This document shows, piece after piece, positions 27,942-37,647 of a stretch of DNA of 64,000 bases (its first letter is position 1; each line of letters begins with the position of its first letter). The DNA is taken from contig NC_016818.1 of the NCBI RefSeq assembly GCF_000241955.1, positions 2,728,001-2,792,000 of the forward strand, given 5' to 3'. Under the pieces are notes generated by a model that worked only from the letters and a program-made list of their open reading frames with translations, was not told the origin of the DNA and searched no databases. The position numbers and the translations under genes were made by a program. This DNA is from Rahnella aquatilis CIP 78.65 = ATCC 33071 (lineage in GTDB: Bacteria; Pseudomonadota; Gammaproteobacteria; Enterobacterales; Enterobacteriaceae).

Positions 27942-28449
27942 TGATATCCTTTTTCATGATCCACAACTTGGTGGTTTGGGTGGCTGTGATATAAGCCGTC
28001 TCAGCCACCCGATGCATCCCCTGACGCTGATAAAAACCGATGGCGGACACATTACTTTGCAACACATCCAGCCAGAGAACGGGCTGATGACGCGCTCTTG
28101 CCACACGTTCAGCGAAGGCGAAAACTTCGGCTCCCAGACCGCGCGAACGGTTCTGCGCAGTGAAGTACAGTTTGCATAACTTCGCCCCCTGGCCTTCTGC
28201 CACTTCCAGCGGCGTATTAAAATTCAGTCTGGCGAAACCGACCGCCTCGCCTTTATCCTGTGCAACCAGCCAGCAGCAATCTGTGCTTTTCAGGCTCCGG
28301 GCTATCGCCTCATCACCAAAATCTTCCGCCAGGAAAGCCTCCAGCTCATCAGCATTTTGCCATAAACTACCAAAATAATGGCGATAGGTCTCGCGCCCCA
28401 GACGCTGCAACAGGCTTAAATCGCCGAACACAGCTTCACGAATTTCCAT
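27934..28449 (-). CDS. GNAT family N-acetyltransferase
   Basis: About 171 residues with an intact GNAT core: motif A KLYFTAQNRSRGLGAEVFAF (R-x-x-G-x-G/A) and motif B (NVSAIGFYQRQGM). AGGAGAG about 8 bases before the ATG at 28449 sets the start at MEIREAVFGDL rather than eight codons earlier. It resembles RimI/YhfO-like acetyltransferases loosely; substrate unknown. Followed by the overlapping 95-residue gene. Confidence 0.9.
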   Translation of the reverse strand: MEIREAVFGDLSLLQRLGRETYRHYFGSLWQNADELEAFLAEDFGDEAIARSLKSTDCCWLVAQDKGEAVGFARLNFNTPLEVAEGQGAKLCKLYFTAQNRSRGLGAEVFAFAERVARARHQPVLWLDVLQSNVSAIGFYQRQGMHRVAETAYITATQTTKLWIMKKDIND

Positions 28450-28729
28450 GGTGACTCTCTCCTGTGAAATCACTCGTTACAGTATCCAGACGCTGCCTGT
28501 CGTCCAGCGACAGGGCATGACCGCCTGCTTAAGGCTTCCTTAAGTTCTTCTCTTTACACTCTATTTCGCCGCGAAACTATACCGTTATTCAATGAAGGGG
28601 GATATTCAGACGATGCCCCTTTACCTGCCGGGCGGCACAAATTAACGTATCTGAAATTTTCTCGTCCTGTCAGCAGGTTACTGAATTCTTTTGATGGCTA
28701 TTTTGGCCTGTATACATGAGGGTAGTATT

Positions 28730-29335
28730 ATGGAGCAATTGAATCATTTGGTTTTTCAATGGATTAACGCCACACCGGATTCCCCGAAGGCGCTCATTCA
28801 ACTCGCCACTTTTCTGGCTAATGATCTGATTATGATTGTCCCTCTGCTGATTATCGGGCTGTGGCTGTGGGGCCGCCAGGAACGTATCGGTCAGCAACGC
28901 GAAATGATCAGCAAGACAGCGATTGCGCTTCTTTTTGCGATGACAACGGCTAAAACGTTTTCCATGTTGTTCCCCCATGCCCGTCCTTTTGTGGAAGGTT
29001 TTGGTTATAACTTCCTTCATCATTCACCAGACGATTCCTTTCCGAGTGATCACGGTACTGTCAGTTTCACCTTCGCGCTGGCCTTCCTGTTCTGGCACCG
29101 TGTCTGGTCAGGCGCGTTACTGATGGTGACCGCCTTGTCGATCGCCTGGTCACGTGTTTACCTTGGTGTGCACTGGCCGCTGGATATGCTGGGCGGGTTC
29201 CTGGTAGGGATGCTGGGTTGCCTGTTCGCGCAGCTGGTGTGGAACTTGTTCGGCGAACCGATTAATGCGCTGATGTGCAAGGTTTACCGTTTCGGTTTTG
29301 CTTTCCCGATTAAGAAAGGTTGGGTTCAGCACTGA
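28730..29335 (+). CDS. ybjG: undecaprenyl-diphosphatase YbjG (PAP2 family)
   Basis: YbjG (201 residues) dephosphorylates undecaprenyl diphosphate at the periplasmic face to recycle the lipid carrier for peptidoglycan. The PAP2 active-site motifs are intact: K-x6-RP (ending FPHARPF), PSDHG, and SRVYLGVHWPLD. Five to six membrane helices. The ATG at 28730 has GAGGG upstream and matches the E. coli N-terminus (MEQLNHLVFQWINATPDS). Convergent with dacC, another wall gene. Confidence 0.95.
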   Translation: MEQLNHLVFQWINATPDSPKALIQLATFLANDLIMIVPLLIIGLWLWGRQERIGQQREMISKTAIALLFAMTTAKTFSMLFPHARPFVEGFGYNFLHHSPDDSFPSDHGTVSFTFALAFLFWHRVWSGALLMVTALSIAWSRVYLGVHWPLDMLGGFLVGMLGCLFAQLVWNLFGEPINALMCKVYRFGFAFPIKKGWVQH

Positions 29336-29357
29336 TCCCCTCCGCGTTCAAAGCAAA

Positions 29358-29387
29358 AAAAACGAGGCCATCTGAGCCTCGTTTTTT
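29358..29387. terminator. bidirectional terminator between ybjG and dacC
   Basis: AAACGAGGC pairs with GCCTCGTTT around a 7-base loop, flanked by an A run on the left and a T run on the right, so it serves both convergent genes. Confidence 0.9.
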
Positions 29388-29401
29388 ATGTCAGCAGATA
29401 A

Positions 29402-30613
29402 TCATTTGCCGAAGATACTGCCCCACAATCCACTGATCTTCATCATCACAAAGTCCCAGAGTCGGCCAATAAAGCCGGTTTCTTTCACTTCCTGCAACGC
29501 CACCAGAGGACGTTGTTCGATGACCTTGCCGTCCAGACTGAAATCTACCGTGCCCACTACCTGATTTTTCGCCAGCGGCGCTTCAAGCTGCGGACTGGTC
29601 AGATTAAAGCTGGCTTTGAGATTCTTCAGCTGGCCTTTAGGCATAGTCAGCGAGGCATTTTCAGCCACGCCGAGTGGCACCATTTTCTCCTCACCAAACC
29701 AGACGCGCTGGCTGGTAAAGGCGTCACCGGCTTTAATCGGCGTGAGTGTTTCGTAGAAACGGAACCCCCAGGTCAGCAGGCTTTCGCTTTCGTTAAAACG
29801 GATCCGGTCACTTGGCGCCCCCATCACCACGGCGATTAAACGCATGCCGGTGGAATCGCTGGCTGAAGAAACCAGATTGTAACCCGCGCCCGATGTGTAG
29901 CCGGTTTTGATGCCATCAACGTTCAGGCTGGAACTCCACAACAGGCGGTTGCGGTTAATCTGCTTGATGTGATTGAAGGTGAATTCTTTTTCTTTGTGCA
30001 GGGCATATTCATCCGGCGTATCGCGGATCAGCGCCTGCGACAGCAGAGCCATGTCGGTGGCGGAAGTATATTGCCCGTCAGCATCCAGCCCGTGAACGGT
30101 TTTAAAATGAGTATTTTGCAGCTTCAGCTGTTCGGCATAGCGATTCATCAGGTTGACGAATGAATCCTGGCTGCCCGCCACAAAATCCGCCAGCGCAATA
30201 CTGGCGTCGTTACCTGACTGGATCACGATACCTTTATTAAGCTCTGAAACCGGCACGCGGTCACCCGGTTTGAGGAACATCAGGGAGGAGCCACGCAGCA
30301 CCGGATTGCCGGTTGCCCAGGCATCATTACCGACGGAAACCAGATCATCGGATTTGATTTTGCCGGATTTAATCGCCTGCCCGACCACATAGCTGACCAT
30401 GATTTTGCTCAGGCTGGCCGGGTCAAGACGCGCATCGGGATTAGATTCCGTCAGGATCTTCCCGCTGTTGTAATCCATAAGCACCCAGGATTTCGCGTTA
30501 ATCTGAGGGGCGACCGGGGCGTTATCCGCCTGAGCGGCAGGAAGCGCCAGCAGCAATACTCCACCGCCCAGCGCGTAAATGAAAGTCCGTTTGAATTGGG
30601 AAGAAATTGTCAT
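29402..30613 (-). CDS. dacC: D-alanyl-D-alanine carboxypeptidase DacC (PBP6)
   Basis: DacC (403 residues) trims the terminal D-Ala of peptidoglycan side chains in the periplasm. A signal peptide ends near AAQA-DNAP (about residue 29). The serine DD-peptidase motifs are complete: S67-L-S-K, SGN (IQSGND) and KTG ([10 protein letters not shown]). The C-terminal amphipathic membrane anchor ([16 protein letters not shown]) is present. It is nearer DacC than DacA or DacD by overall match and by position next to ybjG. Confidence 0.93.
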   Translation of the reverse strand: MTISSQFKRTFIYALGGGVLLLALPAAQADNAPVAPQINAKSWVLMDYNSGKILTESNPDARLDPASLSKIMVSYVVGQAIKSGKIKSDDLVSVGNDAWATGNPVLRGSSLMFLKPGDRVPVSELNKGIVIQSGNDASIALADFVAGSQDSFVNLMNRYAEQLKLQNTHFKTVHGLDADGQYTSATDMALLSQALIRDTPDEYALHKEKEFTFNHIKQINRNRLLWSSSLNVDGIKTGYTSGAGYNLVSSASDSTGMRLIAVVMGAPSDRIRFNESESLLTWGFRFYETLTPIKAGDAFTSQRVWFGEEKMVPLGVAENASLTMPKGQLKNLKASFNLTSPQLEAPLAKNQVVGTVDFSLDGKVIEQRPLVALQEVKETGFIGRLWDFVMMKISGLWGSIFGK

Positions 30614-30922
30614 AGGTATCAGCGCTTTTGTCCGGGTAATTGAAATTTATCTTATCTTTCAATCAGATTGTGCAACTCTGTCAGGTGTAAAACCTACTGC
30701 TTTCCGGGCCGGGAATAAACCTAAATAGTGTAAAGATCTTAAGAATAGTAGAATTTTCCGCTGCTTGCGCAACGCCGTCTGTCGATAAAAACAGCAGGCC
30801 GCACTTGACCATTCCATTCGGCTGGGGCAGTTTATCTGTTAATCACATATAAAATATCTATAACAATAAAGGGCTTATTCACCCCGATACGTTAATGCGG
30901 GTGAACGGACGCAGGGGCATCA
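30614..30922. other. dacC/glpM-like divergent spacer
   Basis: This 309-base gap lies between divergent genes and should hold both promoters. It is AT-rich near 30715-30760 and 30835-30890. I see no strong operator, hairpin or short gene. Confidence 0.4.
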
Positions 30923-31264
30923 ATGACAGGTCTGTTGGTAAAAGCGCTGACTGGCGCACTGGTCGTGATTCTGATCGGCGTGTTGTCTAAAACCCGCAAC
31001 TATTACATTGCCGGTCTGGTTCCGCTGTTCCCCACTTTTGCCCTGATTGCCCATTATATTGTCGGCACCGAACGCAGCATTGAAGCGCTGCGCACCACTA
31101 TCATTTTCGGGCTGTGGGCAGTCATCCCTTACATGGTTTATCTGATTTCTCTGTATTTTTTCATCGGCTCGATGAAACTGCCCTACGCCCTGTTTGCTGC
31201 CGTGGTCTGCTGGTCACTGGCGGCATGGTTGCTGATAAGCCTGTGGACTCGCTTTCACGCATGA
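30923..31264 (+). CDS. GlpM-like inner-membrane protein
   Basis: A 113-residue protein with four hydrophobic helices, resembling GlpM of Pseudomonas (small membrane protein affecting alginate production). Recognisable parts are TRNYYIAGLVPLFPTFALIAHY in the first half and FGLWAVIPYMVYLISLYF in the second. AGGGG precedes the ATG by 5 bases. No glp genes are nearby, so the name marks a family only. Convergent with the LysR gene. Confidence 0.8.
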   Translation: MTGLLVKALTGALVVILIGVLSKTRNYYIAGLVPLFPTFALIAHYIVGTERSIEALRTTIIFGLWAVIPYMVYLISLYFFIGSMKLPYALFAAVVCWSLAAWLLISLWTRFHA

Positions 31265-31284
31265 TGAAGACCGCATGCTGATGA

Positions 31285-32208
31285 CTACAGGCGGAAATCA
31301 CGGATGAAATTCTCGTTTTCACGCGTCAGTTCATCGCGGATAAAATCGATGAACTGGCGCAGTGCCGCCGGGCGTCGTTTGCCAGCCGGCGACTGTAACT
31401 GTAACGTGCGCTGACTCAGTTGCTCAATGTTTACCGGTTTAACCCGCAGATTGTCGCGGCGTGCTTTGTACATAATGGAAAAATGGCTGCATGCCGCAAT
31501 CGCCCCCGGCGTCTGCACCATAAAATCGTACAGTGTCGAAAAACGGTTACAGCTCACCGCAGGTTCAAGAAAAATACCGCTCATCCGGCAGGACAAATCA
31601 AACAACTGGCGGATGGTGCTGCCCTGCTCGTTCATCGCCAGCGGGTACGGGTGCAAATCCGTCAGTTGCACGTCTGATTCTGCCAGCGGATGATCCGGTC
31701 GCATTACCATGCGCACCGGCGCCGGGAAAGACGCCAGAATATCCACGCCGCGCTCCGCCGCCAGACTGAACTGCAATGCCAGTTCCACCTCGCCGTTGTG
31801 GATCATCTCAGACACTTCCACTGCCGTGCCGACGTTGAGATAAAACATCACGCCCGGATTGTTCAGCCGGAACTGTGAAAACAATTGCGGCAGCAAATCA
31901 AACGCCAGCCCGTCGGTGCAGGCCATACGGATCACCGTGCGGCGCACCGCGTTCAGCCCCTGAATTTCTGCGATGGCGTGTTCCATGTCCATCATGCTTT
32001 TGCGCACATGGTTTTCCAGAATTTGTCCGGCATCATTCAGCACCATGCCGCGGGCATGACGCTCAAACAGCGGCGCGCCGATACGTTCTTCCAGACGCTG
32101 GATCTGGCGACTGATGGCAGACACTGCCACAAATAGTTGCTTACTCGCCGCACTCAGCGAACCGGTGTTCGCCACCACCAGGAAATAGCGAATTTCCGTA
32201 CTTTGCAT
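31285..32208 (-). CDS. LysR-family transcriptional regulator
   Basis: A 307-residue LysR protein: N-terminal winged helix-turn-helix (GSLSAASKQLFVAVSAISRQ, about residues 16-36) and a C-terminal periplasmic-binding-like effector domain. It is divergent from the M20 peptidase/transporter pair across a 156-base gap with repeated GCAACGCT words, so it very likely controls that pair and itself. Effector unknown. Confidence 0.93.
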   Translation of the reverse strand: MQSTEIRYFLVVANTGSLSAASKQLFVAVSAISRQIQRLEERIGAPLFERHARGMVLNDAGQILENHVRKSMMDMEHAIAEIQGLNAVRRTVIRMACTDGLAFDLLPQLFSQFRLNNPGVMFYLNVGTAVEVSEMIHNGEVELALQFSLAAERGVDILASFPAPVRMVMRPDHPLAESDVQLTDLHPYPLAMNEQGSTIRQLFDLSCRMSGIFLEPAVSCNRFSTLYDFMVQTPGAIAACSHFSIMYKARRDNLRVKPVNIEQLSQRTLQLQSPAGKRRPAALRQFIDFIRDELTRENENFIRDFRL

Positions 32209-32252
32209 GGCCGTATTGCCTCATAACTGTGCAAACCAGCATTACAATAAAA

Positions 32253-32290
32253 GCAACGCTAAGTTGCAATTATTATTATTGTGGCAACGC
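32253..32290. promoter_or_regulatory. candidate LysR-type operator
   Basis: GCAACGCT at 32253-32260 is repeated at 32284-32291. Between them GTTGC (32263-32267) forms an inverted repeat with each flanking GCAAC. Such arrays in the divergent gap of a LysR gene are typical regulator sites. No experimental basis. Confidence 0.4.
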
Positions 32291-32364
32291 TTACGCAGCG
32301 CTTAGAGTGAAACTGCTAAAAAAACCAACAATAAATCCTCAAAACATTTAAAAGCAGGTTCCTC

Positions 32365-33786
32365 ATGACAGCGGAAAATATCGTAGAACAGGCATTAGCC
32401 TGGTTCGATCAGGGTGAATACCAACGAACTCTGGCACGCAGGGTGGCGATCGCCACCGAAAGCCAGAGCAATCAGCGCGATGTCGAACTGGCGCGTTATC
32501 TTGATGAAGAGATCAAACCAGCACTTTCGGCGATGGGTTTCAGCCTGCTCAGCGTGGAAAATCCTCATGCCGCTAACCGTCCTTTCCTCATTGCCACGCG
32601 CATTGAAGACAGCGCATTGCCCACCGTGCTGAGCTATGGCCACGGTGACGTGGTGTTCGGTGACGATGAAAACTGGCGCAGTGATTTGTCTCCCTGGGTG
32701 CTGAAAGAAGAAGGCGACCGCTGGTACGGACGCGGCAGCGCCGACAACAAGGGCCAGCACAGCGTCAATATTGCGGCGCTGGAGCAAATCTTCAAAGCAC
32801 GCGGGGGCCGTCTGGGCTTTAACTGCAAACTGCTGTTTGAGATGGGCGAGGAAATCAGTTCTCCGGGGCTGGCCGAACTGTGCCGCGATTACCGCGACCA
32901 GCTCAGCGCCGATATTTTCCTCGCCTCCGACGGCCCGCGCCTGAGCGCAGAACGCCCGACGCTGTTCCTTGGTTCACGCGGTGCAGTCAATTTCCGCCTG
33001 ACGATTAACGCGCGCGACAACGCCTACCACTCCGGTAACTGGGGCGGTCTGCTGACCAATCCGGGCACCCAGCTTGCCAATGCGCTGGCCTGTCTGGTGG
33101 ATCAGCACGGTCAGTTGCAGGTGGCGGCGCTGAAACCGCCTGCGGTCAGTGATGCGGTTCGTGAAATTCTCAGTGATATTGACGTCGGTGGCGGCGAAAG
33201 TGACCCGCAGATCGACCCGGACTGGGGCGAAGCCGGTCTGACGCCAGCCGAGCGTTTGTATGCCTGGAACACGCTGGAAGTGCTGTCATTCCTGACCGGG
33301 AACCCGCAGCGCCCGATGAATGCTATTCCCGGCAGTGCCACGGCGGTATGTCAGCTGCGTTTTGTGGTCGGCACTGACTGGCAGCATCTGGCAGAACATG
33401 TGCGTGACCATCTTGATGCGCAGGGTTTCCCGCAGGTAGAGGTGGAATTTATGCGCGGCTCACCGGCCACCCGTTTTGATCCGACCGACCCGCTGGTCGG
33501 CTGGGCGCTGGACATCATGCAGCAAGCCACCGGCAAAAAACCGGCGCTGTTACCGAACCTCGGCGGTTCACTGCCCAATGACGTCTTTGCCGATATTCTC
33601 GGCCTGCCGACGCTGTGGGTGCCGCATTCCTATCCGGCCTGCGGTCAGCATGGCGTCAACGAACATATGCTGATATCTGTCGCCCGCGAAGGGCTGGCGA
33701 TCATGACCCGTCTGTTATGGGATCTCGGCGAGCGCGGTGCCACCCTGCTCACGCAACATGCCGCACACGCCGGAGGTGCCAAATGA
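32365..33786 (+). CDS. M20-family metallopeptidase
   Basis: A 473-residue zinc-dependent M20 peptidase or deacylase. Metal ligands are visible: the first His in SYGHGDVV, the bridging Asp in GRGSADNKGQ, the catalytic Glu pair in EMGEEISS, an Asp in FLASDGPR, and a C-terminal His in GVNEHM. The dimerisation domain follows residue ~200. No signal peptide, so cytoplasmic. It overlaps the transporter gene (ATGA). The likely job is hydrolysing an imported peptide-like or N-acyl compound; substrate unknown. Confidence 0.9.
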   Translation: MTAENIVEQALAWFDQGEYQRTLARRVAIATESQSNQRDVELARYLDEEIKPALSAMGFSLLSVENPHAANRPFLIATRIEDSALPTVLSYGHGDVVFGDDENWRSDLSPWVLKEEGDRWYGRGSADNKGQHSVNIAALEQIFKARGGRLGFNCKLLFEMGEEISSPGLAELCRDYRDQLSADIFLASDGPRLSAERPTLFLGSRGAVNFRLTINARDNAYHSGNWGGLLTNPGTQLANALACLVDQHGQLQVAALKPPAVSDAVREILSDIDVGGGESDPQIDPDWGEAGLTPAERLYAWNTLEVLSFLTGNPQRPMNAIPGSATAVCQLRFVVGTDWQHLAEHVRDHLDAQGFPQVEVEFMRGSPATRFDPTDPLVGWALDIMQQATGKKPALLPNLGGSLPNDVFADILGLPTLWVPHSYPACGQHGVNEHMLISVAREGLAIMTRLLWDLGERGATLLTQHAAHAGGAK

Positions 33787-35066
33787 GCCAGTTAACGGCG
33801 TCATCCCATACAACCGGCAACGCGACAGAAAAGCCAAGCCTGATGAAAACCCTCTTTGCGACCTGTATCGGTAACGCGCTGGAGTGGTTTGATATCGCGA
33901 TTTACGGTTTTTTCGCCAGCTACATTGCCCACGCCTATTTCCCGACATCTGACCCGACCGTTTCCCTGTTACTGACGTTTGGCAGTTTCGGCGTCTCATT
34001 CCTGATCCGTCCGCTCGGCGCCATTGTGCTGGGGGCGTATGCGGACAAACACGGGCGCAAAGCCTCATTGCTGCTCTCCATCAGTCTGATGATGATCGGC
34101 GGCCTGATCATCGTGATCACGCCGTCCTACGGCACCATCGGCATGGCGGCTCCGCTGCTGATCCTCGCCGCACGCCTGATCCAGGGCTTTTCAGCTGGCG
34201 GTGAATTCGGCAGCTCGACGGCCTTTCTGGTGGAACACTTCCCGGAGCGCAAGGCGTTTATCGCCAGCTGGCAGTTCGCGACGCAGGGCGCAAGCACATT
34301 GCTGGCGTCGGCATTCGGTCTGGGATTATCGGCGGTACTGAGTGAAACACAACTGCAGGACTGGGGATGGCGTATTCCGTTTATTTTCGGGCTGCTGATT
34401 GGTCCTGTCGGTTTGTATATCCGCCGCCATATCAAAGAATCGGAAAGTTTCAGCAAGGCCGGGAAAACCGCCTCACCGCTGAAGGAAATCGTGCGGGCGC
34501 AAAAAGGCCTGTTCTTTACCGCGATTGGTCTGATGGTGGTGTCTACCGCCATCAACTATATGCTGAACTACGTGCCGACATATGCTACCAAAACACTGCA
34601 TCTCCCTGCTTCGGCTGGGTTTAGTGCCACACTGGCAGCCGGAATTATCCTGACCGTAGTGACGCCGATCATGGGGCTGTGGGCAGAGAAAATTGGCCGC
34701 CTGCCGCTGATGTGGGGGTCACTGATCCTGCTGTTGCTGACGGTGTATCCGGCCTTCTGGCTGATGCTGCAACACACGTCGGCGATGTCGTTGCTGTTGC
34801 TGATCAGCTGGCTGGCCCTGCTGAAATCGGTGTATTTCTCCACCGTGCCGTCGATGATGGCGGACCTGTTCCCGATCACCACCCGCGCCAGCGGGATGGC
34901 GATCAGCTACAACGTCGCCGTTACCGTGTTTGGTGGCTTCGCGCCATTCATCTGTACCTTGCTGATTTCCGCCACCGGCAGCAGTCTGGCACCGGGCTAC
35001 TACCTGATGATGGTCGGATTGCTCAGCGTCTGGGCACTGTTCAAGGCGCAACGAACGCAGCGCTGA
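33783..35066 (+). CDS. MFS transporter of the metabolite:H+ symporter (MHS) family
   Basis: A 427-residue 12-helix MFS protein. The N-terminal GNALEWFDIAIYGFFASYIA and the loop GAYADKHGRKASLLLSI mark the MHS branch (citrate, proline/betaine, dicarboxylate type). RLIQGFSAGGEFGSSTAFL is also typical. Translation is coupled to the M20 peptidase, so it probably imports that enzyme's substrate. The true start is the ATG at 33783; the frame extends upstream inside the peptidase gene. Confidence 0.92.
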   Translation: MSQLTASSHTTGNATEKPSLMKTLFATCIGNALEWFDIAIYGFFASYIAHAYFPTSDPTVSLLLTFGSFGVSFLIRPLGAIVLGAYADKHGRKASLLLSISLMMIGGLIIVITPSYGTIGMAAPLLILAARLIQGFSAGGEFGSSTAFLVEHFPERKAFIASWQFATQGASTLLASAFGLGLSAVLSETQLQDWGWRIPFIFGLLIGPVGLYIRRHIKESESFSKAGKTASPLKEIVRAQKGLFFTAIGLMVVSTAINYMLNYVPTYATKTLHLPASAGFSATLAAGIILTVVTPIMGLWAEKIGRLPLMWGSLILLLLTVYPAFWLMLQHTSAMSLLLLISWLALLKSVYFSTVPSMMADLFPITTRASGMAISYNVAVTVFGGFAPFICTLLISATGSSLAPGYYLMMVGLLSVWALFKAQRTQR

Positions 35067-35077
35067 GGTTCTCTCTG

Positions 35078-35104
35078 AGGCGGGCGATGGCAGCCCGCCT
35101 TTTT
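35078..35104. terminator. terminator after the MHS transporter gene
   Basis: AGGCGGGC pairs with GCCCGCCT around GATGGCA and is followed by TTTT. It separates the transporter from the convergent yliI-like gene. Confidence 0.85.
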
Positions 35105-35109
35105 CAAGA

Positions 35110-36264
35110 TTAATGCTTTGGTGCCACTTTCAGCAGTTTGCCGTCACTTTCATCCGTCAGCACATACACAAAGCCGTCAGCGCCCACCTGCACCTCGCGG
35201 ATACGCTCGTTCCGTTCACTGAGCAGCCGTTCCTCATGAGTGACTTTTTCGCCGTCCAGTGTCAGGCGGATAAGCGATTTCCCCGCCAGCGCACCGACAA
35301 ACAGCGAGTTTTTCCATTGCGGGAATTTTTGCGCGTTATAGAACGCCATGCCGCTCAGCGCGGGCGATACTTCCCAGTAATAAATCGGGTCTTCCGCGCC
35401 CGCTAACGTGGTGCCTTTGGCCTCGGGGATCGGCTGCCCGGAATAGTTAATCCCGAAGGTTGCCAGCGGCCAGCCGTAGTTTTTACCCGCTTTCGGCAGA
35501 TTCACTTCATCGCCACCGCGCGGACCGTGTTCGGTTTCCCACAACGCGCCGCTCCATGGGTTGACTGCCACTCCCTGCGGATTACGGTTGCCATAGGTCC
35601 AGATTTCCGGTTTCGCACTTTTGTCATGAACAAACGGGTTATCCTGCGGCACGCCGCCTTCCGGCGTCAGACGTAAGATCTTCCCCTGCAACTGATTCAG
35701 GTGCTGTGCCCTGATGCGCTGGTTATTATCACCGGTTGTCAGGAATATATTTCCCTTGTCATCAAAGGTCATACGCCCGCCAAGATTAATGCCGCTCTGC
35801 AACGCCGGTTGCTGCACGAAAATAGCGTTAAAACCGGTCAGGGATTTATTGTCGGCAGACAATGTGCCATAGCCAAGCGCCGCGTGGGGTTCCCCTTTTC
35901 CCCCCGGCTGTGCAAACGTCAGATACACCCGGCGGTTAGTGGCAAAATCAGGCGATAAACGCACATCCCATAAACCCGCCTGCCCGGCGACCCACACCCG
36001 TGGCACCCCTTTCAGCGGTGCGGATAATCCGTTGTCCTGCGTCCACAACCGTAACTGCCCGCTGCGCTCGGTGATCAGCACGCCCTGATTGTCAGGCAGA
36101 AAAGCCAGTGACCACGGATGCGCCAGCCCTTTCGCCAGTTCGGTGACGTCGGTGGCGGCAGAAGGAGGCGACTCAGGGGCTTTCGGGGCGGCTGCGGTGA
36201 CATGACCGGTAAACAATGCCAGCGCAAACACCGGCAACAGGGGGACGCGGAAAGGAAATGGCAT
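35110..36264 (-). CDS. yliI: PQQ-dependent aldose sugar dehydrogenase (YliI-like)
   Basis: A 384-residue periplasmic beta-propeller of the soluble glucose dehydrogenase family, closest to E. coli YliI, which oxidises aldoses with PQQ. A signal peptide ends near VTAA-APK (about residue 25). Typical motifs are GLAHPWSLAFLPD, GGRMTFDDKGNIFLTTGD and the HGPRGGDEVN calcium/PQQ region. Monocistronic. No PQQ-synthesis genes are in this window. Confidence 0.92.
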   Translation of the reverse strand: MPFPFRVPLLPVFALALFTGHVTAAAPKAPESPPSAATDVTELAKGLAHPWSLAFLPDNQGVLITERSGQLRLWTQDNGLSAPLKGVPRVWVAGQAGLWDVRLSPDFATNRRVYLTFAQPGGKGEPHAALGYGTLSADNKSLTGFNAIFVQQPALQSGINLGGRMTFDDKGNIFLTTGDNNQRIRAQHLNQLQGKILRLTPEGGVPQDNPFVHDKSAKPEIWTYGNRNPQGVAVNPWSGALWETEHGPRGGDEVNLPKAGKNYGWPLATFGINYSGQPIPEAKGTTLAGAEDPIYYWEVSPALSGMAFYNAQKFPQWKNSLFVGALAGKSLIRLTLDGEKVTHEERLLSERNERIREVQVGADGFVYVLTDESDGKLLKVAPKH

Positions 36265-36564
36265 AGGGCTTCTCCCGGAGGTGCATTGAGAAAAGAAGGA
36301 TCACGGTGAAGTTAAAGTTTAGGCCATGCCCCTGATTTTGCTCGGCCCCTGCGCGTTCACTATAACTAACAGGAATAACAGCGCGGCGAAATATAATAAC
36401 AACAAGCCATTCCCTCTTTCTTAACATACCGGTAAACTGCCCCGACAGAATAGACGTCTGGACAGACAGACTTCTGTACATCCTCAATCGGGTAAGGCGT
36501 ATTGCTTCACCCGATTTACAAAAAACACCAGAAAAAACATCGCGTCCGACGGAGCAGTTTCATA
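36265..36564. other. divergent spacer before the sugar-binding protein
   Basis: About 300 bases between divergent genes. A minus-strand frame here has no ribosome site or family match and is not called. I see no clear operator. Confidence 0.35.
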
Positions 36565-37638
36565 ATGAAAAAAATATCCGCCTCCCTGCTGGCTTTAAGC
36601 CTGTTCTCTGCCGCACCGGCATTCGCTGCCGGTGAAACGCCAGCGCCTGTTCCTGCGGCGATCGCCGGGCATAACGGCCCCGTACGCGTCGCGGTTATCC
36701 GTAATCTTGGCTCCGACGACAACACCACCCAGTTTCTGGCCGGTGCTATCAAACAAGGCCGCGCGCTTGGCTTTAAAGTGGATACCTTCCTGAGTAATGG
36801 CGATGACGCTAAGTTTCAGGATTTCGTCAATCAGGCCATCAGCCAGAAATACGACGGCATTATCCTGTCTCAGGGGCGCGGTCCGTATTCCGAAGCGCTG
36901 GTAAAACGCATCGCGGCAGCGGGTATTGCCGTTTCCGCATTTGATACTGAAGTGCCGGAAAATCTTCCGGGCGTGACCGTCACCCGTCAGGACGATGCCT
37001 CACTGGCGAAAGCCTCTGTCGGTCAGCTGGTGAAAGATTTCAACGGCAAAGCCAATATCGTCAAACTGTGGGTGGCCGGTTTTCCGCCAATGGAACGCCG
37101 CCAGAAAACCTACGAAGCGATCCTGAAAGAAAACCCGGGCATTCATCAGCTGGAATCTATCGGTGCCGTGTCGTCGGACGTGCAGGGCGATACGGCTAAC
37201 AAAGTCGGTGCAATCCTGGCGAAATACCCGAAAGGTCAGATTGATGCCATCTGGGGCGCATGGGATGCGTTCAGTCAGGGCGCGTACAAGGCGCTGAAAG
37301 AAAATGGCCGTACCGAGATCAAACTCTACAGCATTGATGTGTCGAATCAGGATTTACAACTGATGCGCGAAAAAGGCAGCCCGTGGCAGATGACCGCTGC
37401 GGTGGACACCCAGCTGATTGGCGCGGTTAACCTGCGCATTGTGGCGCTTAAAATTGCCGGTGAGAAAACCCCTGCAACTTATGAATTCCCGGCGCAGACC
37501 ATTGCGCAATCTCTGCTGCTCAGCCAGCCGGACGGCATCAACGTGACCGGTCTGAGCAAAATCATTCCTGGCTGGGGGAAATCTGAAGATTTCACTGCGC
37601 CGTGGTTTGCGACGCTGGAAGCCAAATACAAAAAATAA
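36565..37638 (+). CDS. periplasmic sugar-binding protein without its own permease
   Basis: A 357-residue type-1 periplasmic binding protein (Peripla_BP_4, ribose/YtfQ-like). A signal peptide ends at AFA-AGETP (about residue 20). The fold is marked by VRVAVIRNLGSDDN, NQAISQKYDGIILSQG and DAIWGAWDAFSQGAY. It has its own terminator, and no permease or ATPase gene is adjacent. Its ligand is unknown; neighbours suggest a sugar. Confidence 0.85.
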   Translation: MKKISASLLALSLFSAAPAFAAGETPAPVPAAIAGHNGPVRVAVIRNLGSDDNTTQFLAGAIKQGRALGFKVDTFLSNGDDAKFQDFVNQAISQKYDGIILSQGRGPYSEALVKRIAAAGIAVSAFDTEVPENLPGVTVTRQDDASLAKASVGQLVKDFNGKANIVKLWVAGFPPMERRQKTYEAILKENPGIHQLESIGAVSSDVQGDTANKVGAILAKYPKGQIDAIWGAWDAFSQGAYKALKENGRTEIKLYSIDVSNQDLQLMREKGSPWQMTAAVDTQLIGAVNLRIVALKIAGEKTPATYEFPAQTIAQSLLLSQPDGINVTGLSKIIPGWGKSEDFTAPWFATLEAKYKK

Positions 37639-37647
37639 ACACCTGAG

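Noticed and set aside
36173..36487. 104-codon minus-strand ORF upstream of the YliI-like gene
   Set aside because: Overlaps the yliI start in another frame and has no ribosome site or family match.
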